Assembly: GCF_014198605.1 (NCBI RefSeq)
Contig: NZ_JACIHU010000001.1
Reading direction: 5' to 3' (one strand)
DNA length: 64,000 nt
Source: Rhizobium etli_C
GTDB taxonomy: Bacteria > Pseudomonadota > Alphaproteobacteria > Rhizobiales > Rhizobiaceae
The stretch's first letter is position 1, and each line of letters starts with the position of its first letter. Shown here piece after piece: positions 16,139 to 25,189 of the stretch. The notes under the pieces are model-generated. The model saw only the letters and a list, made by a program, of their open reading frames with translations, was not told the DNA's origin and made no database searches. The translations under genes were made by a program, and so were the position numbers.

Positions 16139-17050
16139 GTGGCGCGAAGCTACAGCGTCTATGACGTGTTCACCGATCGAAAACTTGCCGGTAATCCGCT
16201 GGCGGTGGTCTTCGACGGAGACGATCTCAGCGACGAGGCGATGCAGGCGATCACCCGGGAGATTAATCTCTCCGAGACGGTTTTCGTGCAGCCTTCGACC
16301 AATCCCGCCTATGCGGCGAAGCTCCGGATCTTTACGCCTGGCCGCGAACTGCCCTTTGCCGGCCATCCGACGGTCGGCACGGCGATCGCGCTGGCCGAAC
16401 GGGCTCATGGCGCAGCGGCGGTCGATCTCGTTACCGTGCTCGAGGAAAATGTCGGGCCGGTGCGTTGCGCCGTGCGGCTGAGGGAGGGCGAGGCGAGCTT
16501 TGCCGAATTCGACCTGCCGCGCAAATCGCAGCAGGCCGTCATGCCGCTCGACAAGCTCGGCATTGCCGACGCTTTATCGTTGAAGGTCACCGAGATCGGC
16601 TTTGAAAATCACGTTCCTTCGCTCTGGAGCGCCGGGGTTCCGTTCCTGCTCATTCCAGTGCACGATGTCGGCACGGCGCAGCGGGTGGAATTCGATCCGC
16701 AGCTCTGGGAAAAGATCGTGCCCTTCGTCGATGGCGCGCTGGCTTCGGCGTATGTCTATTGTCGCGGCGGCGTCAACCACGTGGCGAAGTTTCATGCGCG
16801 CATGTTCGCCAGCGGCATGGGCATTGTCGAAGACCCGGCCACCGGCGCGGCGGCAGCGGCACTTTCCGGCGCCATCCGCCATTTCGACCGGCTCACGGAC
16901 GGGCACCACCCGATCATGATCGAACAGGGCGTCGAGATGGGTCGCCCCTCTTTCATCCACCTGCATATCGACGTCGAAGGCGGGGCGATTTCCAACGCGC
17001 GGATCGGCGGTCAAGCGGTGCGGTTGGCCAGCGGCACCCTCGACCTTTGA
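16139..17050 (+). CDS. PhzF-family isomerase/epimerase
   Basis: A 303-residue protein with the two-domain PhzF/diaminopimelate epimerase-like pattern: KLAGNPLAVVF, catalytic Glu46 in EINLSETVFV, GRELPFAGHPTVGTA and EDPATGAAAAAL. It starts with GTG at 16139, supported by AGGGAGG six bases upstream; the overlapping ATG at 16137 is in the wrong frame. PhzF relatives are usually uncharacterised isomerases. Phenazine synthesis is not implied because no other phz genes are present. Confidence 0.87.
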   Translation: MARSYSVYDVFTDRKLAGNPLAVVFDGDDLSDEAMQAITREINLSETVFVQPSTNPAYAAKLRIFTPGRELPFAGHPTVGTAIALAERAHGAAAVDLVTVLEENVGPVRCAVRLREGEASFAEFDLPRKSQQAVMPLDKLGIADALSLKVTEIGFENHVPSLWSAGVPFLLIPVHDVGTAQRVEFDPQLWEKIVPFVDGALASAYVYCRGGVNHVAKFHARMFASGMGIVEDPATGAAAAALSGAIRHFDRLTDGHHPIMIEQGVEMGRPSFIHLHIDVEGGAISNARIGGQAVRLASGTLDL

Positions 17051-17278
17051 TTTCATGAGAGCGCCGCTGCGTCCGGCAGGAGGCGCCGCGTCGGCTTTAT
17101 CATCTTGAATCTGCGCATAATCCTTTCCGAGGATCGGCGCAGGCTTTCAGGATCATGTGCTGCATTTCGGCCATGCGGAAAAATCTTTGAGATTAACCAA
17201 AGAATTTTCGCCGATGCGCTGGACAAGCCTGCCGATCCTGTTTATACGCCCCGTCACACCGCGCAGCCAAGCGCGAAC

Positions 17279-17354
<76 letters not shown>

Positions 17355-17624
17355 AAATTTCAATTTGTTGTTAAATAGTTGCCGGAGAGGCGTGAGACTA
17401 TCAGGGTCGGTTTTGAGACTATTTACAGGGGTATATGGTCTCATGGTCGTCTCCCAGTCGTCTCACGGCTGCAGAGCCGTGTTCGGCTCGCGCGGTTCCC
17501 CAGTGTCGACATCAAAGGGGAAGCCACAGCCGGTGCGGTCATCGCCCGTTCCCGCCCACGACCGATGGGACGCATCCGATTTCGGCAAGGACGGCCGCCA
17601 TGGCGGCGGCCCTTTCGATTTTGG
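17355..17624. other. region downstream of tRNA-Lys without a clear gene
   Basis: About 270 bases with several GAGAC/GTCTC words and a GC-rich inverted repeat, GGCCGCC-N-GGCGGCC near 17596-17614, that could terminate the minus-strand gene ending at 17625. No integrase remnant or duplicate of the tRNA 3' end was recognised. Confidence 0.35.
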
Positions 17625-17888
17625 CTACCAACTGCGGCCGCAATCGAAGTCTTCGCGCTCTTCCTCGGTCATCTGACGGTGGACAAACTTGCCGTCGATG
17701 ATCTTGCGCATCACATGGCCGGTTATCGGCATCTTGGTGTTGATATCGGTGACCGGCTGGATGGCGACGGCATAGCCCCATTCGTCTTCTTGCCCGCCAT
17801 TCTGGTAGATCATGGAAGCGCGCTTCAAAGCGGCGATCAATGAAAAGAAAACGTCTTTCGTGGTGTCGATAAAAGTACTTGTGCGCAT
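17625..17888 (-). CDS. small hypothetical protein
   Basis: An 87-residue protein that starts MRTSTFIDTTKDVFFSLI behind GGGGAGATAAC, a strong ribosome site that rules out the longer upstream frame. It contains an amphipathic N-terminal half, an acidic stretch (EEEREDFDCG) and one cysteine. No family was recognised. Its position after a tRNA and beside a decayed phage-like gene suggests an accessory or prophage-derived origin. Confidence 0.6.
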   Translation of the reverse strand: MRTSTFIDTTKDVFFSLIAALKRASMIYQNGGQEDEWGYAVAIQPVTDINTKMPITGHVMRKIIDGKFVHRQMTEEEREDFDCGRSW

Positions 17889-18062
17889 GTTATCTCCCCA
17901 AGCACTTCCGTGATTATCGGGTTGGTCTGGGATTGCAATCGCAACTTTTAGGGGATGATTATACAGACGGACTTTTATTGGTATCCGCGACAACGGCATT
18001 TGACTAAACCTTAATCGTCCTGGGATCGTTTCCTGGGGCGTTTTGCATTTAAGGGGCATGCC

Positions 18063-18310
18063 GTGGCGGACCATGGAGACAAGAGCAAGTTCGACTGGAA
18101 TTTGAACACGATCATCCAGGTGTTTACTCTGGTCGGCATGCCGCCGGCGGCGTGGCGCTGTGGACGAACCGCCCGCGCGACGTCGACGAGCTGCAGGCTG
18201 GCGCACACAGGCACAGCAGGACAGCAAGGAGCTCTCCGCACGGGTAGGTAAGGTCGAGGGCCTGGTCGACAACCTCGGCTTCCGCGTCCAGGCCGGCGAT
18301 CAAGGCGGGT
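18063..18310 (+). pseudogene. decayed phage-like membrane/coiled-coil gene
   Basis: A GTG start opens MADHGDKSKFDWNLNTIIQ, then the frame changes to GGVALWTNRPRDVDELQA and changes again to QQDSKELSARVGKVEGLVDN. Reassembled, this gives an N-terminal membrane helix followed by a coiled coil. Short proteins of that design, with a similar start, occur among rhizobial prophage genes. At least two frameshifts make it non-functional. Confidence 0.55.
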
Positions 18311-18392
18311 CTTGCGCCAAAGCGGCCGCATGCTTAGGACTGGCAGCGGCGGTTTATGCGCGCCCTATCTTTCTTTACCAAGCGGAGGGGTC

Positions 18393-18695
18393 ATGAGAAT
18401 CGTGGTTTTTGCCGTCGCTCTATCGTTGCCGCTGCCGGCCTTTGCCGCCGGCGCAACGGAGGTCAGAGCGGGTGATCATAGCTGCCGCGAGCTTGCGCAG
18501 ATCATCCGTCAGAACAAGAAGGTCTTCGTGCGCATGGGGATCGGCGGTCGCAGCTTCCGTTATCCGCCGGCCAGGTGCAATCTGGGTGACAAATACGACA
18601 CGGCAACGGTCAGGGATGCGGACGGCAAAATGTGCCTTCTCGACTATGAGTGCGTGTACGATCCCCAATCCTTCTACAACAGGATCCCCAATTAA
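18393..18695 (+). CDS. small exported cysteine-containing protein
   Basis: A 100-residue protein with a signal peptide (MRIVVFAVALSLPLPAFAAG). The mature part has four cysteines (HSCRE, ARCNLG, KMCLLDYECVYD), which could form two disulfides in the periplasm. GGAGGGGTC precedes the ATG. No family was recognised. The frame is intact, in contrast to the decayed gene just upstream. Confidence 0.65.
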   Translation: MRIVVFAVALSLPLPAFAAGATEVRAGDHSCRELAQIIRQNKKVFVRMGIGGRSFRYPPARCNLGDKYDTATVRDADGKMCLLDYECVYDPQSFYNRIPN

Positions 18696-19036
18696 GATCG
18701 GAATGCGGGCACCGAGAATGTAAGCTTTGCGCGCCGACCGATAGGGCAAGAAAAAAGGCCGGGCGAAATTCGCACCGACCCTTCCTCGATTTGTCTCGAC
18801 AACGGCTGCCAGTACATCCGTGGTCAACCGTCAGAGACAAATTCTGTGATCTCTAAATAAGTGCCGATTGCGGTTATTCAAGGGCCGGCTGGGGAAAAGA
18901 GGTTGCGCGGTTGCGTGACGGTGCGATCGGGATCGCCGCAAGAGGAGGATATGTTCAAGGCGTAGATCCTCCTTGGCGTGTCCTATCGGATACGCCAAGG
19001 AGGCATCTAACGCGGCTTCCCTCGACCGGGCAGCGG
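18696..19036. other. intergenic region between convergent small genes
   Basis: About 340 bases. Apart from the strong hairpin at 18968-19003 no gene, RNA or repeat was identified. Short frames in this stretch lack ribosome sites and family motifs. Confidence 0.4.
18968..19003 (-). terminator. strong stem-loop after the Pro/Ala-rich membrane protein gene
   Basis: A 16-bp stem with one G-T pair, from CCTCCTTGGCGT at 18968 to ACGCCAAGGAGG ending 19003, closed by a TATC loop. It lies 33 bases beyond the stop of the minus-strand gene ending at 19037. A T-run is absent. Confidence 0.6.
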
Positions 19037-19354
19037 TTATTGCTGGGCAGGAGCAGCCGGCGGAGTGGCCGGTGCGGGTGCCGGAGCAGGCGTTGCGCTG
19101 TTATCGGCCGGAGCCATCGGCGTTGCCGGGGCCGGGGCCGGTTCAGACTGGGTCGTGGAGGCTGTCGTGTCCGGGGAGGTGCCGGGGGTGCTGCTCCACT
19201 GCGAATAGGCGAATGCAGCGACAGCGATCACGGCCAATGCAGCAACCCAGACAACCCACGTATTGCTGGTGCGCGCGGTCGGAGTCGTGCGCAAATCCAG
19301 ATTCGGATTCAGCGGGCGGTTCGGGTCGTTGGCATTATTGGGGTCGTACGTCAT
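19037..19354 (-). CDS. single-pass membrane protein with Pro/Ala-rich tail
   Basis: A 105-residue protein. An N-terminal hydrophilic part (MTYDPNNANDPNRPLNPN) precedes one membrane helix (TWVVWVAALAVIAVAAFAY), then a periplasmic low-complexity tail rich in Ala, Pro and Thr. AGAGGAG eight bases before the ATG at 19354 fixes the start. This architecture is common among rhizobial envelope proteins without known function. Confidence 0.7.
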   Translation of the reverse strand: MTYDPNNANDPNRPLNPNLDLRTTPTARTSNTWVVWVAALAVIAVAAFAYSQWSSTPGTSPDTTASTTQSEPAPAPATPMAPADNSATPAPAPAPATPPAAPAQQ

Positions 19355-19644
19355 GGTACTTTCTCCTCTTGCGGTGACAAAGAAATGGAGCAAAGAGCAT
19401 TTTGTTCCATTCTGGAGCCGCGAGGCGAGCAATATCAGGGATTTCCGCCTGCAGCCTGCCAGAATCGGCACTTGAATCTGCGGCGCGGTCGGTCGGCGAT
19501 GTCAGCGCACCGCTGCCTTGGCAGGCCGAGCGCTTGACATGGGAGGGTCTCTTTGCGCATGATTTTGCCATGGGGTCGCGATCACCCCACGAGGCGCCAT
19601 GCCGAAGAATCGCGTCCAGGAAACCGATTAACGGAGGACGCGTC

Positions 19645-20460
19645 ATGCCGTCATTTCTTGAAATTGCTCCCGACAAACTCAGCCGGCTCATCGGAACCCC
19701 GGCTGCGCCCTGTATTATCGATGTTCGCACGGAAGAGGACTTTGCGCTCGATCCTCGGCTGGTGCCGGGCTCCATCCGGCGCAGCCATACCGATGTCGCC
19801 TCTTGGGCAGGCAGCGTCGAGGCCGATGCCGTCGTCGTGGTCTGCCAGAGGGGCGGCAAGCTCAGCCACGGTGTGGCCGCTTATCTTCGCCATGCCGGGA
19901 TCGACGCCGAGAGTCTTCAAGGCGGTTTCGAATCCTGGATCGCTGAGGGGGTGGCGGTACCGGAGAAAAAACTGCCGCGCCGCGACCTCGAGGGACGCAC
20001 GGTCTGGGTGACGCGGGCGCGGCCGAAGATCGACCGCATCGCCTGTCCATGGCTGATCCGGCGTTTCGTCGATCCAAACGCCTTGTTCCTGTTCGTGCCG
20101 ACGACCGAGGTTTTGGAGGTCGGCGCGCGCTTCGGGGCAACACCCTTCGATATCGAAGAGGTGTTCTGGAGCCATCGCGGTGAGCTCTGCACCTTCGACG
20201 TGATGGTCGAGGAGTTCGGGTTGGGGTCGGAACCGCTCCTGCGCCTGGCGCGGATCATCCGGGCCGCCGATACCGCGCGGCTCGATCTCGCACCCGAGGC
20301 GCCCGGTCTGCTCGCCGCGTCGCTCGGCCTGTCCAGGATGTATTCCGACGATCTGGAGCAGCTCGAGGCCGGCATGCTTCTCTATGACGCCTTCTTCCGC
20401 TGGTGCCGTGACGCGACGGAGGAAACCCACAACTGGCCCGCTCCGAAGAAGAGGGCATGA
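19645..20460 (+). CDS. rhodanese-ChrB chromate resistance protein
   Basis: A 271-residue protein of two parts. Residues 1 to about 110 are a rhodanese domain with the active-site loop VVCQRGGKLSHG. Residues ~120-271 match the ChrB C-terminal domain: GRTVWVTRARPKIDRIACPWLIRRF, then FDVMVEEFGL and LLYDAFFRWCRDATEETHNWP. ChrB-type proteins regulate or support chromate efflux by ChrA. The start at 19645 follows ACGGAGGACG. Its stop overlaps the chrA start as ATGA, so the two form a coupled operon. Whether it binds DNA or acts enzymatically is not decidable. Confidence 0.82.
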   Translation: MPSFLEIAPDKLSRLIGTPAAPCIIDVRTEEDFALDPRLVPGSIRRSHTDVASWAGSVEADAVVVVCQRGGKLSHGVAAYLRHAGIDAESLQGGFESWIAEGVAVPEKKLPRRDLEGRTVWVTRARPKIDRIACPWLIRRFVDPNALFLFVPTTEVLEVGARFGATPFDIEEVFWSHRGELCTFDVMVEEFGLGSEPLLRLARIIRAADTARLDLAPEAPGLLAASLGLSRMYSDDLEQLEAGMLLYDAFFRWCRDATEETHNWPAPKKRA

Positions 20461-21884
20461 GAATGGCCGAGATGACAGGAAATGCGTCAGCCGGAAAGAT
20501 TGTGGAGAAACACCCAGGCGAGAAGCATCATCACGGCGTTTCGTTCGGCGAAGCCTTCAAGGTCTGGCTGCGGGTCGCGGCCCTGAGCTTCGGCGGTCCG
20601 GCCGGTCAGATCGCCGTCATGCACCGGATCATCGTCGACGAGAAGCGATGGATCGGTGAGCACCGTTTCCTGCATGCGCTCAACTATTGCATGCTGCTTC
20701 CCGGCCCCGAGGCGCAGCAGCTCGCCATCTATATCGGCTGGCTGATGCACCGGACCCTGGGCGGCCTCGTTGCCGGAATATTGTTCGTGCTGCCGGGGTT
20801 TCTGTCGATCCTCGGTCTCAGCTACATCTATGCCGCCTATGGCAACGTCGGCATCGTCGCCGGCCTGTTCTTCGGCCTGAAGGCGGCCGTGCTCGCCGTT
20901 GTCGTGCAGGCCGTCATTCGGATCGGCGGAAGGGCCTTGAGGAATAAGGTCATGGTCGCGATCGCGGCAGTAGCCTTTGTCGCCATCTTCTTTCTTCATG
21001 TGCCGTTCCCGCTGATCGTGCTCGCAGCCGGCATTATCGGCTTTGTCGGCGGCCGGGCCGGGCTTGCCGCCTTCAAGACCGGCGGCGGGCACAAGGCCGG
21101 CAGCGGGCCGGTGCTATCGGATGCCGATTCAATGCTGGGCGAGGACATACCGGCGCATGCGCGCCCGAATCTCGCCTGGTCCTTGCGCATGTCGACGGTG
21201 CTGCTTGCCCTGTGGCTCATTCCGGTCGCTGCGGTCTACGCGGTCTTCGGGGCGGACAGCGTCTTTGCCGAGATCGGCCTGTTCTTTAGCAAGATGGCTG
21301 TCGTCACCTTCGGCGGGGCCTATGCCGTTCTTGCCTATGTCGCGCAGGAAGCCGTGCAGCACTTTGGCTGGCTGAAGCCGGGCGAGATGCTCGATGGCCT
21401 CGGCATGGCCGAAACGACCCCGGGACCGCTGATCATGGTGGTCCAGTTTGTCGGCTTCATGGGCGCCTACCGCAATCCTGGATCACTGGATCCTATGCTG
21501 GCTGCCACGCTTGCAGCGATCCTGACGACATGGGTGACCTTCGTGCCCTGTTTTCTCTGGATATTCCTGGGGGCGCCGTTCATCGAAAAGCTGCGCGGCA
21601 ATATCGCGCTGGCAGCGGCGATGTCGGCGATAACGGCGGCGGTGGTCGGGGTCATTCTCAACCTCGCCATCTGGTTTGGCCTGCACACGCTGTTTGCCGA
21701 GGTTGCCGTCGTCAGCCTTGGCGGCCTGCGGCTCGACATTCCGGTGCTGCAATCGGCCGTGCCGGCGGCAATGGCGCTGTCTGCCGCCGCCGCGATCGCG
21801 ATCTTCCGGTTCAAGGCTTCCGTCATCGCGACACTGCTCAGCTGCGCCGCCGCCGGCATGCTCTGGACACTGGCGAGGAACTGA
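20457..21884 (+). CDS. chrA: chromate transporter ChrA, two-domain form
   Basis: A 475-residue inner-membrane protein with two homologous CHR halves. Each half starts with the conserved FGG motif: VAALSFGGPAGQIAVMHRIIV near residue 45 and MAVVTFGGAYAVLAYVAQEAV near 285. PGPEAQQLAIYIGWL and TTPGPLIMVVQFVGFMGAY are the matching second motifs. It exports chromate. The start overlaps the preceding stop by four bases; an in-frame ATG at 20463 is an alternative. A histidine-rich N-terminus (EKHHHG) precedes the first domain. Confidence 0.9.
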   Translation: MRMAEMTGNASAGKIVEKHPGEKHHHGVSFGEAFKVWLRVAALSFGGPAGQIAVMHRIIVDEKRWIGEHRFLHALNYCMLLPGPEAQQLAIYIGWLMHRTLGGLVAGILFVLPGFLSILGLSYIYAAYGNVGIVAGLFFGLKAAVLAVVVQAVIRIGGRALRNKVMVAIAAVAFVAIFFLHVPFPLIVLAAGIIGFVGGRAGLAAFKTGGGHKAGSGPVLSDADSMLGEDIPAHARPNLAWSLRMSTVLLALWLIPVAAVYAVFGADSVFAEIGLFFSKMAVVTFGGAYAVLAYVAQEAVQHFGWLKPGEMLDGLGMAETTPGPLIMVVQFVGFMGAYRNPGSLDPMLAATLAAILTTWVTFVPCFLWIFLGAPFIEKLRGNIALAAAMSAITAAVVGVILNLAIWFGLHTLFAEVAVVSLGGLRLDIPVLQSAVPAAMALSAAAAIAIFRFKASVIATLLSCAAAGMLWTLARN

Positions 21885-23216
21885 TTACCCCTCTGCTCCT
21901 TCGGCGGCAATGCGCTTTGCGAGCATCTTGTCGATGCGCATGCCGTCCATGTCGATAACCTCGAAGCGCCAGCCATCGAAGAGGAAGGTTTCGCCGGCTT
22001 CGGGGATGTGCTGAAGCTGATGCAGCGCGAAGCCTGCGAGCGTATGGAAATCGGCGTCGGGACGATCCTTGAGGCCCAGTCGTTCGAAGGCGTCGAAGGC
22101 CGGCATCATCGCGTCGATCAGCAGCGAGCCGTCTTCCCGAACGACGATGTCGGGTTCCTCGTCGGCGCCCGGCAGATCGCCGGCGATGGCTTCCAGCAGG
22201 TCTGTCTGGGTGACGATGCCCTCGAGGCTGCCATATTCGTCGATGACGATGGCGAGGCGCACGGGCGACGCCTTGAAGCTGTCGATGACGCGCACGACCT
22301 TGGTGCCCTCGTGCAGCACCAGGGGCTGCTTGATCACCTCCAGCGGCCGGACCTTGCCGCCGTCGAGGACCTGGTCGAGAAGATCCTTCTTCAATACCAT
22401 GCCGATCGGCTCGTCGATCGAGCCGCGGGCGACCAGCAGCTGCTCGTGGCTGCATTCGCGGATCGTTTTCAGAATCTCCGCCTCGCTGTCGTCGGCATCG
22501 AACCATTCGATGTCGAGACGTGGGGTCATGATGTCGGAGACCGGTCTGTCGCCGATGTTGAATACCCGCTCGACCAATTGCTGCTGCACCGGGTTCAAAA
22601 GCCCGGCTTCCTGGCTTTCGGCAACCAGCAATTTCAACTCCTGCGGCGAGTGGAACGAGGATTCTCCGGTTCCGGCGCGAAGGCCGACGGCCCGTAGCAC
22701 GAGGTTGCCCATGCCGTTGAGGGTGAAGATCGCCGGCTTGAACAATACAAGGAAGAACCCGAGCGGACGCACGACGGCCAGCGAGGTGGCCTCGCTGCGC
22801 TGCAGCGCCAGGCTTTTGGGTGCGAGCTCGCCGAGCACGATATGCAGCGCCGTGATGATGACGAAGGCGACGACGATCGCGACCGTATGGGCGCCGGTCG
22901 TTGCCCATGGTTCGGGCAGCCAGGAGAGCAGGGGCTCGATCAGATGGGCGAGTGCCGGCTCGCCGACCCAGCCGAGCGCCAGCGACGAGATGGTGATGCC
23001 GAGCTGGGTGGCGGCGAGATTGGCGTCGAGATTGTCGACGGCCCGCTGGAGCGCGGAGGCATTCATGCGCCCTGCCGCGACAAGCTCGGCGACCCGGCTG
23101 CGCCTGACCGACACAAGCGCGAATTCGGCAGCCACGAAGAAGCCGTTGGCGGCGACGAGGAAAAACACGGCTAGTATCCCGACATAGTCGAAGAGCCCGC
23201 CCGCGGATTCGGACAT
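21885..23216 (-). CDS. CNNM/CorC-type membrane protein with CBS domains
   Basis: A 443-residue protein: N-terminal DUF21 membrane domain (FFLVAANGFFVAAEFALVSVR; ATQLGITISSLALGWVGEPA; VLGELAPKSLALQ), a CBS pair (VSDIMTPRLDIEW; DEYGSLEGIVTQTDLLEAI) and a C-terminal CorC_HlyC domain. Family members act in magnesium or cobalt transport and ion resistance; haemolysin is a historical name. The start at 23216 is supported by AGGTAGG and by the hydrophobic N-terminus. The gene ends directly against chrA on the opposite strand. Its leader closely resembles that of the second chrA gene. Confidence 0.87.
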   Translation of the reverse strand: MSESAGGLFDYVGILAVFFLVAANGFFVAAEFALVSVRRSRVAELVAAGRMNASALQRAVDNLDANLAATQLGITISSLALGWVGEPALAHLIEPLLSWLPEPWATTGAHTVAIVVAFVIITALHIVLGELAPKSLALQRSEATSLAVVRPLGFFLVLFKPAIFTLNGMGNLVLRAVGLRAGTGESSFHSPQELKLLVAESQEAGLLNPVQQQLVERVFNIGDRPVSDIMTPRLDIEWFDADDSEAEILKTIRECSHEQLLVARGSIDEPIGMVLKKDLLDQVLDGGKVRPLEVIKQPLVLHEGTKVVRVIDSFKASPVRLAIVIDEYGSLEGIVTQTDLLEAIAGDLPGADEEPDIVVREDGSLLIDAMMPAFDAFERLGLKDRPDADFHTLAGFALHQLQHIPEAGETFLFDGWRFEVIDMDGMRIDKMLAKRIAAEGAEG

Positions 23217-23224
23217 ATTTTGCC

Positions 23225-23283
23225 TACCTCTGAATTGACGCGAATCCAAAACTACACGCTGGGGCACGGCTGACAAGGCGCAG
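23225..23283 (-). promoter_or_regulatory. promoter/leader shared with the second chrA gene, copy 1
   Basis: Blocks TACCTCTGAATTGACGCG, AAACTACACGCT and AAGGCGCAG occur here and at 25087-25145 with identical spacing. Read on the minus strand they give TTGTCA, a 16-base gap and TAGTTT, a plausible sigma70 promoter. The ribosome site AGGTAGG overlaps the last block, nine bases before the CNNM start. Confidence 0.55.
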
Positions 23284-23309
23284 CCGTCGTTCTTGCGATG
23301 TCGCTCTGC

Positions 23310-23693
23310 TCATCTTTTCGGCGCTTCGAAGAGCTCGATCGGGTTTCCCGCGGGGTCATCCAGCAGGATCTGCTTGCCGCCGTTGCCCTGCACGATGTCA
23401 TTGCGAAAACGCGCGCCGGCCTGGCGCAGCGTGGCGACCTCCGCCTCGAGATCGGCGACCTCGATCTGGATACGGTTCCATCCGCCGGGCTCCGGTTTTC
23501 GCCCGTCCGGCATTGCCTGGGAAGCCCCGCCCGGACCCGTCGTGCCGCTGACCAGCAGCCGGAAGCCATCCCTGGTAAGGATGGCGAAGCTTGGTGCCGG
23601 ATGAAGTGTGACGGAGAAGCCGAGATGCCTGGTGTAGAATTCCACCGCGGCGTCGACGTCGTCGACGATATAACGCATGCTGATGCCGGGCAT
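23310..23693 (-). CDS. VOC-family (glyoxalase/dioxygenase fold) protein
   Basis: A 127-residue protein with one full VOC module: RYIVDDVDAAVEFYTRHLGF, then ILTRDGFRLLVSG, IQIEVADLEAEVATLRQAG and DDPAGNPIELFE. The terminal Glu and an early position could bind a metal. The start at 23693 is chosen because GGAGG lies five bases upstream; longer forms lack a ribosome site. VOC proteins include glyoxalases and antibiotic-binding proteins, so the role is open. It sits on the same strand between chrA and the CNNM gene. Confidence 0.78.
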   Translation of the reverse strand: MPGISMRYIVDDVDAAVEFYTRHLGFSVTLHPAPSFAILTRDGFRLLVSGTTGPGGASQAMPDGRKPEPGGWNRIQIEVADLEAEVATLRQAGARFRNDIVQGNGGKQILLDDPAGNPIELFEAPKR

Positions 23694-23819
23694 GGCTTCC
23701 TCCATGGTGTTTTTCGCCATTGCGGGGGAATCCGGCGCGGCAGCCCGATGGGACGCGCGGCGGACGCTCCTGTTCAAATCTGCGCCTAATCCTTGCGAAA
23801 ATCGAATCCGATCTTAGTG

Positions 23820-25052
23820 CTATGCGCCGGCTGCGGCGAGCGAGGCCGAACCTGCCGCGAGCAGCAGGACGATGATCCAGGGCGGCGCCTTCCAGACGGT
23901 GAGCAGCAGGAAGCCGGTAAGCGCCAGCGCGAAATCCCGCGGCGAAAGCACCGCGCTCGTCCAGACGGGGCTGTAGAGCGCAGCGCCCAGAATGCCGACA
24001 ACGGCGGCGTTGGCGCCGCGCATGGCCGCCTGCATGGCCGGGCGTGTGCGTAAGCCATCCCAGAAGGGCAACATGCCGTAGACGAGGAGAAGGCCAGGCA
24101 GGAAGATGGCGACAAGCGCGATGACGGAGCCCGCCCATCCGTTCGGCGCGGGTGTCATCACCGTGCCGAGATAGGCGGCGAAAGTGAAGAGCGGCCCCGG
24201 CACGGCCTGCGTCAGGCCGTAACCGGCGAGGAAGGATTCGTTCGTCACCCAGCCGGGGGCGACGACTTCCGCCTGCAGCAGCGGCAGCACGACATGGCCG
24301 CCGCCGAAGACCAGCGCACCCGAGCGGTAGAAGGCATCGAAGAGCGCGATCCCCTGATGGCCGGTCGCATTGGCGAGAAACGGCGGGACCATGAAGAGGG
24401 CGGCAAAGAGGACAAGCGCGATCGCGCCGGCACGGGGCGATACGAGAAAGCCGAGACGACCGGCAAGTGCAGGCGCATCGGCGCGACAGAGAACGAGCCC
24501 CGCCGCCGCTCCAAGCGCGATCGCGCCGATCTGGCCGAATGATCCGCCGACGAAGACGACGATGGTGACCGCCGCCAGCGCGATGCCGGCGCGCTCGCGG
24601 TCCGGCGTCAGGCTCTTCGCCATGCCCCAGATCGCCTGTGCGACGACGGCGACGGCAACGAGTTTCAGCCCGTGGAGCAGGCCTTCCGCAACAGAACCGG
24701 TGAAGGCGGCGGCGCCCAGTGCAAAGACAAAGAGCATGATTGCCGAGGGCAGCGTGAAGCCGCACCAGGCGGCCAGCCCGCCCGACAGGCCACGGCCACG
24801 CAGGATGCCCAGGGAGAAGCCGACCTGGCTGGAGGCCGGTCCCGGCAGGAACTGGCAGAGCGCCACCAGATCGGCATAAGCAGCCTCGTCGATCCATTTG
24901 CGCCGCACCACCAACTCGTCCCTGAAATAGCCGAGATGGGCAATCGGTCCGCCGAAGGAGGTGAGGCCGAGCTTGAGGAAGACGCGGAAAACCTCGAACG
25001 GCGAGCCGTCGGCCGGCTCGGCAACGGGCAGGGCCTCGTTGTGAGTGCTCAT
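23820..25052 (-). CDS. chrA: chromate transporter ChrA, second copy
   Basis: A 410-residue two-domain CHR transporter, distinct in sequence from the 475-residue ChrA at 20457. Conserved marks are LGLTSFGGPIAHLGYFRDELV, LPGPASSQVGFSLG, then FGGGHVVLPLLQAEVV and QAVPGPLFTFAAYLGTV in the second half. Around ten to twelve membrane helices are expected. GGAGGCAACA fixes the ATG at 25052. It shares a promoter-like leader with the CNNM gene downstream on the same strand. Having two different ChrA types in one 6-kb stretch suggests separate acquisition. Confidence 0.88.
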   Translation of the reverse strand: MSTHNEALPVAEPADGSPFEVFRVFLKLGLTSFGGPIAHLGYFRDELVVRRKWIDEAAYADLVALCQFLPGPASSQVGFSLGILRGRGLSGGLAAWCGFTLPSAIMLFVFALGAAAFTGSVAEGLLHGLKLVAVAVVAQAIWGMAKSLTPDRERAGIALAAVTIVVFVGGSFGQIGAIALGAAAGLVLCRADAPALAGRLGFLVSPRAGAIALVLFAALFMVPPFLANATGHQGIALFDAFYRSGALVFGGGHVVLPLLQAEVVAPGWVTNESFLAGYGLTQAVPGPLFTFAAYLGTVMTPAPNGWAGSVIALVAIFLPGLLLVYGMLPFWDGLRTRPAMQAAMRGANAAVVGILGAALYSPVWTSAVLSPRDFALALTGFLLLTVWKAPPWIIVLLLAAGSASLAAAGA

Positions 25053-25086
25053 TGTTGCCTCCGCCGGGAAAGGGACATGTCGTGCT

Positions 25087-25145
25087 TACCTCTGAATTGA
25101 CGCGCGGCCGAAACTACACGCTCCCGCGCGAGCGGCAAGGCGCAG
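25087..25145 (-). promoter_or_regulatory. promoter/leader shared with the CNNM gene, copy 2
   Basis: Same three blocks and spacing as at 23225-23283. On the minus strand it reads TTGCCG, 16 bases, TAGTTT. It ends 35 bases before the chrA ATG at 25052. Confidence 0.55.
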
Positions 25146-25189
25146 ACGGCATTCTAACGTTGGGGTGGTTGGCCTTTGTCTTGGCACCC

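Noticed and set aside
16137..16481. ATG-started 114-codon frame at the PhzF start
   Set aside because: It is one frame off PhzF and encodes no family; the GTG at 16139 gives the full PhzF protein.
23398..24897. 499-codon minus-strand frame across the VOC and chrA genes
   Set aside because: Wrong frame relative to both genes, very Arg-rich, no motif; a GC-driven shadow.
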